Assembly (NCBI GenBank): GCA_029204045.2
Contig: CM055075.1
Span: forward strand, 28,296,137 to 28,360,136
Source: Tillandsia leiboldiana
Lineage: Eukaryota; Streptophyta; Magnoliopsida; Poales; Bromeliaceae
DNA: 64,000 nt
Reading direction: 5' to 3'
Shown here: one piece after another, positions 24,566 through 35,758 of the stretch
Numbering within the stretch: the stretch's first letter is position 1
How the letters are laid out: every line of letters begins with the position of its first letter
Translations under genes and position numbers: made by a program
The notes under the pieces: generated by a model
Told to the model about the DNA's origin: nothing
The model's database searches: none
The model's input: the letters and a program-made list of their open reading frames with translations, nothing else

Positions 24566-24875
24566 TGTTGGAAATAGTAATCTAAACTTAATCTAAAATT
24601 TAGTTAAAGATAGAATTTATTCAAATTATATTTAAAAATTTATATTTTGATTTGTCATATGTTATGACTTGATAGCTATATATATCCAGACGTGAATTAA
24701 TTAGATGAATAAGTAATAGTAGATATGATTAAAAATATTATTGAGGGTGTAAATAAATATTTTTTATTGAAAAAATATTAGTTCTTTATATTATTTTATT
24801 TTTAAATTTTAGAATATACATTATATAGTCGTTATATAATCAGTAGTAGTGTGAATACCGATTTCGATAATTTAA
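24566..24875 (+). mobile_element. Decayed solo LTR related to the 50.6-kb Copia element
   Basis: Starts 'tgttggaaatagtaatc' and follows the LTRs at 50577 and 52273 through 'tttattcaaattatattta', 'attgagggtgta', 'ttttttattga' and 'gtgaataccgattt'. It keeps the canonical TG start that the 50.6-kb copy has lost. The 3' end is degraded and no internal region follows. Confidence 0.65.
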
Positions 24876-26254
24876 ATTTAGTTTAATAATATAATGGCCA
24901 AAAATACTGCTTTTATATTTCTAAAGTCAAAAATTTTTGAAAGTGTTTCTAATATTTCTCCTCTGATATTTTAAAATTAAATTAGAGCTATTCAAAACAA
25001 CATTACTCTTAATGAAAATACTTGAAGTGTTTTGATCACTTTGAAATAGTTAAGAGTGCATTTCTCTCTCTCTTTGAGCTCTTTTATAATTTATCCCAAA
25101 ATTACACAAGATTATAGTTATATTTTTATATCCTATATTTTAGCAAAGAGTACCTAAACAGTTTTTTTTTAAAAAAACCTTATATAACTAATTGCAATTT
25201 ACAATCTAATTCTATAGTATTAGGCCTAATTTGGTAATTTAGTAGTTAAAAACATTAATTTTATACTACATAAAATTTAAAATATTTAATAATACTTATA
25301 ATATTGTAAAATTACGATTACAATCGTCACAAAAAAAAGTATATAATTTTGCCCATAACAATTACAACCATAATAATATTATAGTATAAATAAAAAAACA
25401 TATTTTTTTTTTGATCATTTATAAAATAAAATTAATATTTTTAATCACGACATTATTAAATTAAGCAAAATTTGGCATTAATTAATAGTGGAGATATCGG
25501 GGGACGTTTTTCTGGTACGCGTAGCCGTACTCGTCTTAGCGTTTCGAGATGAATCGGCGAATCAACACACAAGTCAAAAATATGGAGAAAACAAAACGAA
25601 TCAAATGCCACGTCACCGCACTGGTGAATATGACAATCAAATGCCACGTCATCGCTTATATTATTTTGCTTGTGTAGGAAGGTCAGAGCTCATCTATGCG
25701 TCGTGTATATTGATACGAGACCAGATACGATTCAAATACGGTGATTCAGTAATTTTTAAAAAATTAAAATACGAACATATGAATATAAATAATAAAATAT
25801 ATAATTATTAATATAATAATATATATTTATTATATATAAAATATAAATTTTAATAAAATATTGTTATATTAATTTTTTATACGAATGAAAGTTTATTAAA
25901 TTTTTTATTGATAATTCATATATTTTAAAAGAAAATTCTCCACCACATATAATTTATTTATATTGTTAAAAAAAAATCATATGTATTTATAAAAAAATAA
26001 AATATTTATTTAAAGACATTATATATGTATAAATAAATAAATAAAAATATATATATTTTTTTTAATTGTATGCATTATGGTTCGGTATTGAACGCACATC
26101 TAAAAAGTGTTCATATCGGACACGTGTCCGACACGGACAAGCGAGACTTATAAAAATATCCGTGATACATTGTCTCGTTCACGATATGCAAAAGAGAGAT
26201 GTTTTATTTTGATTCTCTTATCTCTAAGAAGGAATCATCACAAAAAAATTCAGA

Positions 26255-26590
26255 TTACTACATCCAACATATGATATTTAAAAAATTTTAGCTTCTGCTT
26301 TAAAATTAAATTTAATTGAAAATATAATTAGAGATCACAGTATTCTTAGAAATAGCTTTAAATAAATTAATTGTACTACATCCAACACATCATACTTGAA
26401 AAGCTGGAGCTTCTGTTTTAGAAATAAATTTAGTTGAAATATATTCAACAAGAACGTGTTCAAATATATTCTAACCGTTCATCCATTATTTTTTTAGATA
26501 TCGCTTTAATAAATTATGTGGACTACATTCAACCTATGATACTTGAAAAATTAGAACTTTTATTTTAGAAATAAATTTAGTTGAAAATAT
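26255..26590. repeat. Degenerate tandem repeat, three units
   Basis: The stretch 'ctacatccaacatatgata' ... 'cttctgttttagaaataaat' ... 'ttagttgaaaatat' recurs starting near 26257, 26374 and 26523. Unit spacing is about 117 and 149 bp, so the third interval has an insertion. Confidence 0.65.
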
Positions 26591-27317
26591 GATTGGAAAC
26601 TTTGAGTACTATCGATTAAGCCTTTTACCATATTTTTTTGACACAATGTATTGGTAGTTCGTGAACAATCCGGGTAATAAGTATTTAATTATTGTCACCA
26701 AATACAATTATACAAGGCACACTTTAATTAACTCCCAACTATCTAATAAATAATAACATATGAACATCAAAAGCAAGCTAAAATATATAAGTAAACAACA
26801 TATAAACCAATTCACAATATCCAAATAATAGTATAAAAAAACAAGGAGCTATCCATATATTTAACTCACTTTCTTTCTATTTATTATAATTTAAGTGGAA
26901 TTTATCCTTTTGGTTGGACATGAATCCGGACTCTTATTTGCTCAACAGGATATATTTATTCGCAAAGAAATTTTTTTTTACAAATTATGGTATAATGTTG
27001 CTTAATATTTCAAGAAAAAAGGTTAATTAGTAATGTGAATATTGTTAAGTTTGTAATTTATTTGTTCTACACATTTCAGTGATTTGGTACGTAACTGATT
27101 AGATTGATGTAATATTCCAAACATTAATTCCTTGATATTATCCAACATTTCGTATGGACAGGGATGGTTTAGCTACTATTTAATCTTTAAATGACTTAAT
27201 TTAGAGAAATTGTTGCTTTGACCTGGTTTATTAATCAGAGTAAAAAGTAGTTCTTCATATAATTGAGAAACTTGGTTTATATATCAAATCCCTGGAATGA
27301 AGATTTTATTTATTTCA

Positions 27318-27600
27318 ACAAAAAAAAAAAAAAAAAAAATGGTAAAGAAGAAAAGTTGTTCTTAATGAATATCTATATATATATATGCTATGTGGATTAT
27401 GTGGGTTGTATCTGATACTTATTTTCTATGGGCAGGTGGAAATGTTATCTTATGGATAGCGGCGCGGATCTGAGACCCTGATTTTGTTTAGCTGACAATG
27501 AGGTATCAGTCTACTACGCGGGAATCAAATCTGTGATCTCTTAGTCGGCACTCCAGTATCATCCAATTGTGCTAGTTAGTGCTTTTAACTAGTAGGCATG
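27318..27600 (-). mobile_element. tRNA-derived SINE-like element
   Basis: On the minus strand 'ctagcacaattggatgata' (27575-27557) resembles a tRNA A box and 'gatttgattcc' (27531-27521) a B box, at tRNA-like spacing. A GC-richer unrelated body follows, and the element may end at the T-run seen as A19 on the plus strand near 27320-27339. No target duplication found. Confidence 0.45.
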
Positions 27601-27866
27601 ATGTGGTTGAGCAATTCCAACAATAAATTCTATATCAATTGTCGGCGCGATTAGATTAAGCGGCTGCAGCCAATGATTCCTCTTGTTAAGTGTTGATTGG
27701 TCTTAGATAGTGCAAATGATATCATTAGCCACTCTTTAGTGGATTAGTGGTAGAAAATGAGTACTATCATTAACTTCTCTATATGACATGCATGATTTTT
27801 GTGTTATCTTCCATGGTAATAATGATTCCTAGGTACCTTGTAGGCTTATTGTCAACAATATTGTTC

Positions 27867-27870
<4 letters not shown>

Positions 27871-27936
<66 letters not shown>
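27871..27936. repeat. 66-bp poly-A tract
   Basis: An uninterrupted run of A followed by 'gaagtaaaaaag'. It may be the tail of a decayed retroelement; nothing recognisable lies upstream. Confidence 0.95.
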
Positions 27937-27938
<2 letters not shown>

Positions 27939-28745
27939 AGTAAAAAAGAGCAGTTCTCTGCTTACAAATAAGGTGGCTGAATTCATGGCAGTCAAGAGAG
28001 CTGCTAGTTATTGTGACTTCAACTGCAAACTTGTTCAATTCAAACAACAGGACCTGAAGCTCCAGTTTCCATTCATAAAACAGAACAGTTACTACTTTCC
28101 CAACAACTAATACAAATATAATACTTAAGGTAAGTAGAGCTGCTTGAATAATTACTTCTCTTATAAATGATATAAGAGTAAAAAGTGAGAGACAGTAAAA
28201 TATATATTATCATATCTATATCTATTCTAGACACTTCTAAAATATTACAAAATTATTGCGAGGCGACAAAAAAAGCCTTCAATATTTAGTACATGAAAAC
28301 ATGTTTAAGCCATGTAGAGAATCTGCATTGAAATTGAGAGCCACAGAGAATCTTATTTATCATAAGACAACACAAAAGTACAGAGCATAAAGCCAAAGGC
28401 ACATGTAACAAAGCAGGAACACATAAATAGGCCTACTCACCAAACATTTTCTAAAGCATCCAAAGAAGAAAATTGTTCATTACAGAAAATAAAACCAAAT
28501 CACAATAACAGTAAACATTGTTGATATACCTTTCAGAAAGATGATTGAATCCCAGATTACCCACCAGCTAAGAAGCATACAGAACAAGGCATGAATGGGA
28601 AGATTCCCAAAGGAGGTCATCAATAGTTTCATTCTATGTTATCCGCACATTGCAAATTAATATTTCTGCAGCCCTCTTTATAATTATGATCTAAAAAAAC
28701 AGAAGCAGAAGATGCAGCAGCAGCAGCAATTCAGATTCTTCAAAC

Positions 28746-31700
28746 TCAATCGCGTTCACTGATGGCCGTGAGGTGCTCGTCAATCTCCTCCGTTGATAGC
28801 ACCCTGAACACTGGATCTTCTTTCCTCACGACTCCGACCTAGTAAAAAGATAATAGAGCATAAAATATAGCAGTCAGTGTCAACATATAAATAGAAAGAA
28901 ACTAACAAAAGATCAAAAAAAATCCTAAGACAAGAGCGGCAATACCTCAATCTCTGTGGCCTTGAAGTCTTCCTGCAGGACTGATTGCAATGCAGATATT
29001 GTAGTCTACAAAGAGGCAAAATAGTTTATCACTTAGGAAATGTTGAATAGCAAACAATACACAATTATGAATCTATGACATCTATTTGCCATTTGAAAAG
29101 CATGGAGGAAATTATTGTCAAAAGGATTATAACAAGTGTGCAGAGGGATTAAAAGTCTATCTGAAAAAAAATTCTCCAGCTATATTAAGATCTAAAATAG
29201 TTAATATCTAAAATAGCTTTCAGGGACGAAATGGGCAAACCCGCTGTATTGATTGAAGGCAAAAAATAAAAAAAGGGTACTCTTCAAGGGGTGTGGCTTG
29301 AAGTGACATTATCCACAAGTATTAACTGAACTATGGACACATAAAGTTGTACAACAGAAATTGTAAACAAACATATATATCTCACGATCCTATTATCCTG
29401 CTCATTTTCTGGTCCTAGAACTGATGTAACTCTGTTTCAGTTAATCAGGGAAACTTAGAACTTTTCTTTACTGAGAAAATTTAACTAATAGACGATTTTG
29501 ATTACTCCATTCTTCTGATCCGTAAGCTTTACAACTTCAACTATGCTGATACCCATACTTGACAATATATATACCTGCACAGTCTCTTCATATGAAAATG
29601 CAGGATCGTTCTTCATTTTCTTCTCCAAAAAGTTGATTGCTTCCTGCTCTTTGAGACCAGCGCTTGTAGCCTGAAAAAGGAAGTAAGCCACTTTGTAAGG
29701 GAATTAAACTTCTTAAACTTTGTGTAAGAAAAAGGAAACCGAATGTGTAATGGCTTATAAAAAGAGAATAAATTCTTCAACAAACAAAGGAAGCAAGGAC
29801 AAATGTTATGTTGTTGAAGCAAGCTCGTGGCTCACAATAGAAGTGTAACAAAATCTGGTATAACATTCAGCAGCTTCTTTTATAGTAAAAGGTTTGCTTA
29901 AATTATTAGAAGGTTCAAAATTTTCAATTACCTTGTGACCAAAAAAATGACCAGCAGGGTCACATTTGAAGAGTTGAGGTCCTTTTTCTTCGTCAATACC
30001 CAAGACCATAGCCGCTTCATGACCCAAAGTCAAAAAAGAGAATAAAACAGAAAACAGAAAAAAGAAAAAAGAAAAAAGGAAGAAAATGAATTAGTAATTA
30101 AAGAAAGAAAAGATAGACAGATAAGTTAATTAAAATAAATCTAATGGACTGAAGCCACATGTAGTCATAAGTAGCGTTCAGTACCGACCTACTCCAAGAG
30201 GTCTCATATACGCATGTTGGGTATATATCTGTGATTTGTCTGCAATCCTGGACAAGGTCAGAGGGTAAATGACATGAGATTATGTTTTCACAATTCAGTA
30301 ACATCTTAGTCATCCTACATCCTGAGGCAGAGATAAACAACTTCACCAAATAATTGAACAGCAAACAGAAAATACCACATCTATGGCTCATTAGCTGAAA
30401 ATTCTACAAAGGTTGAGCAATGACCAAGAAAATCTTGACCAAGTTTGGTACATTATGCTTTGCAGAAATCAATAACCCATAAGGAATACTAAAGGTTGTA
30501 TCAAGGCAAAGCTACAATAGTTACATATATCAGCATTGCCGTTCAACAAGCCTGGAGGACTAATTCCAAATATTAATCAAATGATGCCCCTCATCACTAA
30601 TGCTTTAATCATATATCAAGCAGAGCAAGTAGTTCATTTACAATGTTATAGAAGAGAGAGCAACACATGGCAACATAAAATTGTTTTGTGCCAATTAACA
30701 GGACCAGAATTAGTCAACATGACAGAACATAATCATACCACTTAGCCAGTACATCCACCGGCATTTCATATCCCCATTTGAAACGGAACTCCGCAGCTTC
30801 ATTCCTTGCTTGATGGACCAAAGACCTCGCATCAGCTAGAAGATTGGAATTTTCATTGTTAATAATGGTAAATATGAAAGAACAACTTAAATCCATGACT
30901 TTAGCATAATCACGATTCTTATGGAATTTCCCACAATGCACAATCAAAGAAGTACTAAAGTATTGATGAACGAAGTTCCTTGCACAATTTTTTCAGAAAA
31001 CAAGAACATTTAAAAAAAATTGAAACTTAAACAATATAGTCACGAGAACAGAACTTGACAGTCACATGATCAACTAAGCAAGACCTTCATCACAGGATTC
31101 TTATATCTTCCTCTTTAAAGTATTAAAATAAATAAAAATAAATCCTTCCACGTAAGAAAGGTTAGAATTTACTCATTCATGTATTGAAGCTTTTTATCAT
31201 AATAATAATCACGAGAAAAGCCAAATTTAGGAGAGCACAATGGAATATCAAGAAATGTTGCCTCACAATCATAGCACGCAACAAGAGAGATAAGGCTACT
31301 TGTAATTGTGGCAGTATCCTTCAGCTAAGTTTCACTCATTAAAAACGACGAAGAAAAAATAGATATAATAAGTATAGATATTAAGATTGAAAGGTAGAGC
31401 TTGTATCTGCTGTACAACTCAAACAGATGTGGAAGAGCATTTAAGATTTATCATCACCTTAGTTTGTAAATCCTCTTATTCGATCTAGATAGTGTCACCA
31501 AATTGCAATTTAAAATATTCCAGTGCATATCATACATTAACATTATGAAGCAAGCAATCTCATTTAATTTACTTTCAACATAATTTCACAAGTAATCGCA
31601 CTACGGATAATTTCCAACTTGCTCATAAATCATATGAAATTAGAACTATAATTTCCAGCAAGAAAAAAAGAGAATAACCTGTCATTCCAGTGGCCAACAA

Positions 31701-32178
31701 TCCAAGATACTTTGTGAGGGGAAAGAGATGCGTAACGCTAGTTTGATCCAATAGCTTGTCCTAACCAAGTCAAAATGACATAGAATTACATCCAAAAAGA
31801 TCAAATTTTGCACATAATCAGACGAATCACTTGATAAAAACACTCACCGGGACCTTCTTCTGAGTAACAACGCACACCGAATCCTTCCCCCGCACTCCAA
31901 TCGAAGTGATCCCCGCAGCTTTCACAGCTTTGAAAGCATACTCTAATCCAAAACACCACAAAGTTTAAGCAACCGATCCAAACCCCCTTACTCGAACTAG
32001 ATTACACGTAAGAATCAAAACTGAAAACCTAAGAGACGAAACCGATCGAATGGGAGATGGATCACTGGGGGAGGTGGGGATCCGCAAAACCCTAGGGCTT
32101 ACCGACTTGGTAGAGGCGACCCTCGGGGGAGAAGATGGTGATGTGGCGATCGTATCCCGCTCCGGTCCCGCGGCTCAT
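28746..32178 (-). CDS. PAA1: 20S proteasome subunit alpha type-6 (PAA)
   Basis: Nine coding exons on the minus strand: 32178-32103, 31942-31848, 31760-31679, 30835-30739, 30247-30189, 30014-29932, 29670-29575, 29005-28946, 28838-28746; 246 aa, the usual length of the family. The N-terminus is the alpha-subunit signature ('[20 protein letters not shown]'). Later landmarks are 'GVRGKDSVCVVTQKKVPDKL', 'DARSLVHQARNEAAEFRFKW', 'IYTQHAYMRPLGV', 'GIDEEKGPQLFKCDPAGHFF' and the acidic C-terminus. Alpha subunits form the outer rings of the 20S core in nucleus and cytosol, gate substrate entry and have no protease activity. All introns are GT-AG with consistent phases. Exon 6 starts at a less typical acceptor (GAAG before CGGCT), which gives 'GVAAMVLG' where the family usually has 'GVVAMVLG'. 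Confidence 0.97.
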
Positions 32179-32199
32179 GGCGTCTTCTAGGGTTTGGTT

Positions 32200-32420
32200 C
32201 GAGGGTTTTGCGGGTTTCCTCCTCTTCTCCTTCCTCTTCTTCCTCTTCTTCGGGGAGAGAGAGATCTACGAAAGACGGGAGAAGAGTGAGAGAAAAAGTG
32301 TGGGTTATGTACTTCTCCTACAAGAAATGAATGGGTTGAATCGGCAGGTTTTGGCCCAATAGGCCAATAAGAATTGGATTGGGTTCGGGCCCATTGGGCT
32401 TCAGCTTATCGTGTAGCCCA
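32200..32420 (-). promoter_or_regulatory. PAA upstream region with site II-type motifs
   Basis: Several GGCCCA/TGGGCC-type motifs cluster at 32352-32418 ('ttggcccaataggcc', 'gggcccattgggct', 'tagccca'). Such site II motifs are common upstream of plant housekeeping genes for ribosome and proteasome parts. A (CTT)n-rich stretch lies nearer the ATG (32215-32250). Function is inferred from motif and position. Confidence 0.6.
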
Positions 32421-32449
32421 TAAAAATAAACATTTTAATAACTTTGAAT

Positions 32450-33060
32450 TACAATATTAAGGTGAAAGCTACACTATTTTTCCTACTCCTCCTCCTTTCC
32501 TTCCACTTTCTCGTGTTTTTACTGTGGTCGTCCAAGATTGGCGACGCGTGGTAGAGGTGGAGGAGAGTGCAACAACACCGGAAAAGAGGGTGGCAAAGGC
32601 AGAGACGGCCTACTTTGCCTCCACTCGTAGGAGGTGCGGGCGAGACCCTCGCCTCGCCTCTATAGCGCCCGCGCGCATCGATGTGAGTGGAGGCCAGGTA
32701 GTGGGGACTTAGACAATGACGCTCCAGCCTCGGCCCCTCGCCTCGCCTCCGCCCCCACCTACACACGTGAGCGCGATGGAGGTGAGACAGGGGGTTCTCG
32801 CCCGCCGCGCCTGCATAATCCCCATAGGGCGAAGACAAGGTGGGTCGCCTCTGTCTCCACTGCCTTCTTCTTCTATCTCCACTGCCTTCTTCTTCGACAT
32901 CGTCGCGCTTTCCTCCACCAACATCGTGCACGTCGGCGGTACCAGATGGACAAAAAAAAAGCAAGAAAAAGCAAAGGGGAAGAAGAAGGATGAAGAGGAT
33001 GAAGAGGAGGTAGAGGATAAATTATGCAACTTTCGTTCAAAAAATATAATTTATCATTTT
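32450..33060. mobile_element. GC-cored inverted-arm block 1
   Basis: AT-rich arms enclose a GC-rich core. The left arm on the minus strand ('gaggaggagtaggaaaaata' then 'gcttt') resembles the right arm on the plus strand ('gaggaggtagaggataaatt' then 'actttcgttc'). The core holds a tandem copy of 'ctccactgccttcttcttc' (around 32856 and 32877). ORFs on both strands (up to 171 aa) are low-complexity and overlap each other, so none is called. It may be a non-autonomous DNA transposon carrying captured GC-rich sequence. Confidence 0.4.
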
Positions 33061-33119
33061 AAAAAGTACACTTTTTATTTAAAAAATATAACTTTCGTAT
33101 AAAACAGTACAAAATTCTT

Positions 33120-33552
33120 TCGAAACATTGCAATTTTATTTCTTTTTCCTTTCTTCTTTGGTTCTTGACTTTTCTTGTTATTTTTATTTTTATTCTTATT
33201 TTTTTTTTTTATTTCTGTATCTTTTTTTCGCTATCACAATCTTTTCCTTACCCTCCACCACAGTCATCGCCCTCGTCGGAAGTGCTTCTTGGAGAAGTAC
33301 GGGCGCGTCTTCGTCTTCACCCTTACGAGCGATACTGCCTCAGTTACGATCTCATCGTCTTTATCCGCTCCATTCTCACCCGAGTTCACGATATCGTTCT
33401 TTTCCTCTGGCACCAACATCGGTGTCTGTGCCGGCGAATAAATGAAGCTGACAAAGAGGAGGCGCCGCCTTCATTATCGTCGCGGAGGTGGTGGATGAGG
33501 GTCGGAGAGAAAAAGAAAAAAAAAGAAAAAAAAAAAACCATTGAAAAACAAG

Positions 33553-33555
<3 letters not shown>
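33120..33555. mobile_element. GC-cored inverted-arm block 2
   Basis: Directly next to block 1 and similar in plan: a T/C-rich left arm (33128-33235), a GC-richer core (33260-33500) and a purine-rich right arm (33508-33540), then (TA)n. No protein family was recognised in the core on either strand. Confidence 0.35.

Positions 33556-33637
<82 letters not shown>
33556..33637. repeat. (TA)~41 microsatellite
   Basis: A pure TA run that bounds block 2 on its right. Confidence 0.97.
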
Positions 33638-33639
<2 letters not shown>

Positions 33640-34116
33640 ATCAATTTTTTAATGATTCGAGCTGAATTTGCAAAATCCAAAATAATACCTATTTGTGCAA
33701 AATCTCAATGCCAATAAATTTTGTATACAAATTAACTTTAAATAATTACTAAAATTTATATATAGTAACTATAATATTACCACTCTATCCGAATAGGTGA
33801 CAAAATCAATAAATACTGCTATCAATTTTATATTACCAAACAAAAAAAAAATCAATTGCAACAATTATGTCGATATAAAATCAAATAAATTATTAATGTA
33901 AAATAAATTTTTTAGTCATATTCTAAACACCACTAATTGTGGATAGTTGCAACAAAGAGGCATAAATTGCTGTTTGTGACGTTCGCGTCGCGCTCGTGCA
34001 CGTGTTTTTGAGTCCATTTTCCTTCTAATTATCGCTTTCCACTGTAAACACCCTCCCCCACCACCTGTTTCTGTGGTGTCACGCGCGCGGTGTCATATCG
34101 CACCACCAAACTTAAG

Positions 34117-34286
34117 AAAAATACTATATGTACACCCGTAAGGGGTGTACATCTCACACCCCCACCCATCTAAGGGTGGGGGTGTGATGATGAGTCACTT
34201 GATGCGACCCGTAAAAAATATCGCCACCATTAAAATAGTGGAGATGTATGATATACACCCTTTCGAGGTGTACATGTAGCATTGCT
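34117..34286. mobile_element. 170-bp MULE-like MITE (family D) with target duplication
   Basis: Same length as 14811-14980, in inverted orientation. Ends: 'aaaaatactatatgtacacc' on the left and the complement of 'agcaatgctacatgtacacc' on the right. The flanks are direct repeats: 'ccaaacttaa' at 34106-34115 and again at 34287-34296, with one extra G before the left end. A 9- to 10-bp target duplication fits Mutator-like transposons. There is no coding content, so it must be mobilised in trans. Confidence 0.82.
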
Positions 34287-34299
34287 CCAAACTTAAACA

Positions 34300-35432
34300 C
34301 TGCGGTCCACCAGAAAAAAAAAAATAGAGATTTTAAATTTATAGTTTAATTATTTTATATTTGTAACTTAATTTATTTTAAATTTATAGTTTAGTTATTT
34401 TATATTTTTAACTAAATTTATTTTTAAAAAATAAATAAAATAAATATCATGTTTTTGGAAGAAAAATAGCACAGCTACAAATATGAATCTATTAAGTTTT
34501 GAACTCCTTATCTAAAAGAATGAATATAATTTTATTTTAAAATTCCTTCACTCAATATAAACTTATTGTGTTATTTATTTCTAAATTATTTACTATCTCA
34601 CTTAACATAATTAAATTAATATGAAAAATATTTTACCTGATATAATTATGTTAAAAAATACTCGAGTAATTTTCCACATTAGAACCCAAAAAGAAAATTT
34701 AGGGAGGAAATTGCAATATCGAAATAGTACAGCGACTCTCATTTATTTAGAAATATTATTTTTGGGCGTACATGTAACATTGCCCGTATCAATTTCCCCA
34801 ACGGCACGTAGATTGCGAAATTACCAATTTGCCCTCCGGATTTAGCGACGCGCACCGTGCCGACAAAAGAGGGTACATCACTTCCGCCGCGTGCAAATTC
34901 CCCCTTCACATCGACTCCGCGCGCTCATAATTTTTCTATGCGGCCGGCGCGATCCAGCACCTCCCTGACCGAAGCATCGGAGAATCCACGGTCTTTATTC
35001 TTCTCCCGCACGGACGCTCTCTGCGTCCATTCGCATACAAAAACCGTCATCCCCAACGGCTCAAACGATTGCGATCCACGCGTCGCGTTTCGGTTGGCTC
35101 GTGGCTTCCGCCGACCGCTCTTCCCCGCTACGCGTACCCGAACGTTCCAAAAAGCTTAATGCAATCATGCAATTAATAACACGTTGAGTGCGATCATGAT
35201 TAACAATTTTTAAAATAAAAATTTTAATGTAAAAATAAAAATTATCGTATGAGACGATACACTATTATTATACATAAACATATAACGTTTTAAAAATTAT
35301 TTTACTCTCAAAGAGAAAGCGAAGATACAAAATTAAAAATTAAAAATTATATTGATATTTTTTATGAGCTACGAGGCGAACGTACAGGCCAAATGCAAGC
35401 AATCCGGTATGCTTTTCTATTTTTGCACTCAA

Positions 35433-35463
<31 letters not shown>

Positions 35464-35758
35464 TAATAATATGTAATTAATTTTAGAATATTATTTAATT
35501 ATTACTAAAAAAAAAAAAATTATATTATAAGAGCTAATTTAATCATCTATCCTCCTCCTTGTGATTAAATGCTCCGTGCCTCCCTTGGAAAGCGATACCC
35601 CTTCGCCTTCTCATTCCCATTCCCGTTCACATTCACATTCCCTGGCCCCCTCCCATCTCCTCTCTCCTTAATCCCTTCCTCCTCCTCCTCCTCCTCCTCC
35701 TCCTCCGTCCCTCTTCGATCCCTCCGGGGGCGAAGCCGAGCGCGTGATCGGAGGGGAC
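34300..35758. promoter_or_regulatory. Upstream region of the VWA gene
   Basis: AT-rich to about 34840, then a CpG-rich patch (34845-35155) without a recognised protein, then AT-rich again with (ATT)n at 35424-35460, and finally a CT-rich leader with (CTC)n at 35681-35706 just before the ATG. The 100-aa ORF in the CpG-rich patch shows no family features. Promoter assignment rests on position. Confidence 0.4.

Larger units (their letters stand above)
23340..28745. other. AT-rich gene-poor stretch
   Basis: No gene recognised. Contains a decayed LTR (24566), a degenerate tandem repeat (26255), a SINE-like element (27320) and a 66-bp poly-A (27871-27936), all listed separately. At 25599-25655 'caaatgccacgtca' occurs twice, 38 bp apart. 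Confidence 0.6.

Noticed and set aside
32449..33102. ORFs of 106-171 aa on both strands
   Set aside because: They overlap each other in several frames, are biased in composition and show no domain; probably part of a transposon-like block.
34857..35159. 100-aa ORF in a CpG-rich patch
   Set aside because: No family features and no splice partners; it lies upstream of the VWA gene and fits a regulatory CpG-rich region better.
35744..35758. Upstream GTG start for the VWA protein
   Set aside because: The ATG at 35759 starts a family-like N-terminus (MASAGEFVASVEDGLKLSKR); a non-ATG start is not needed.
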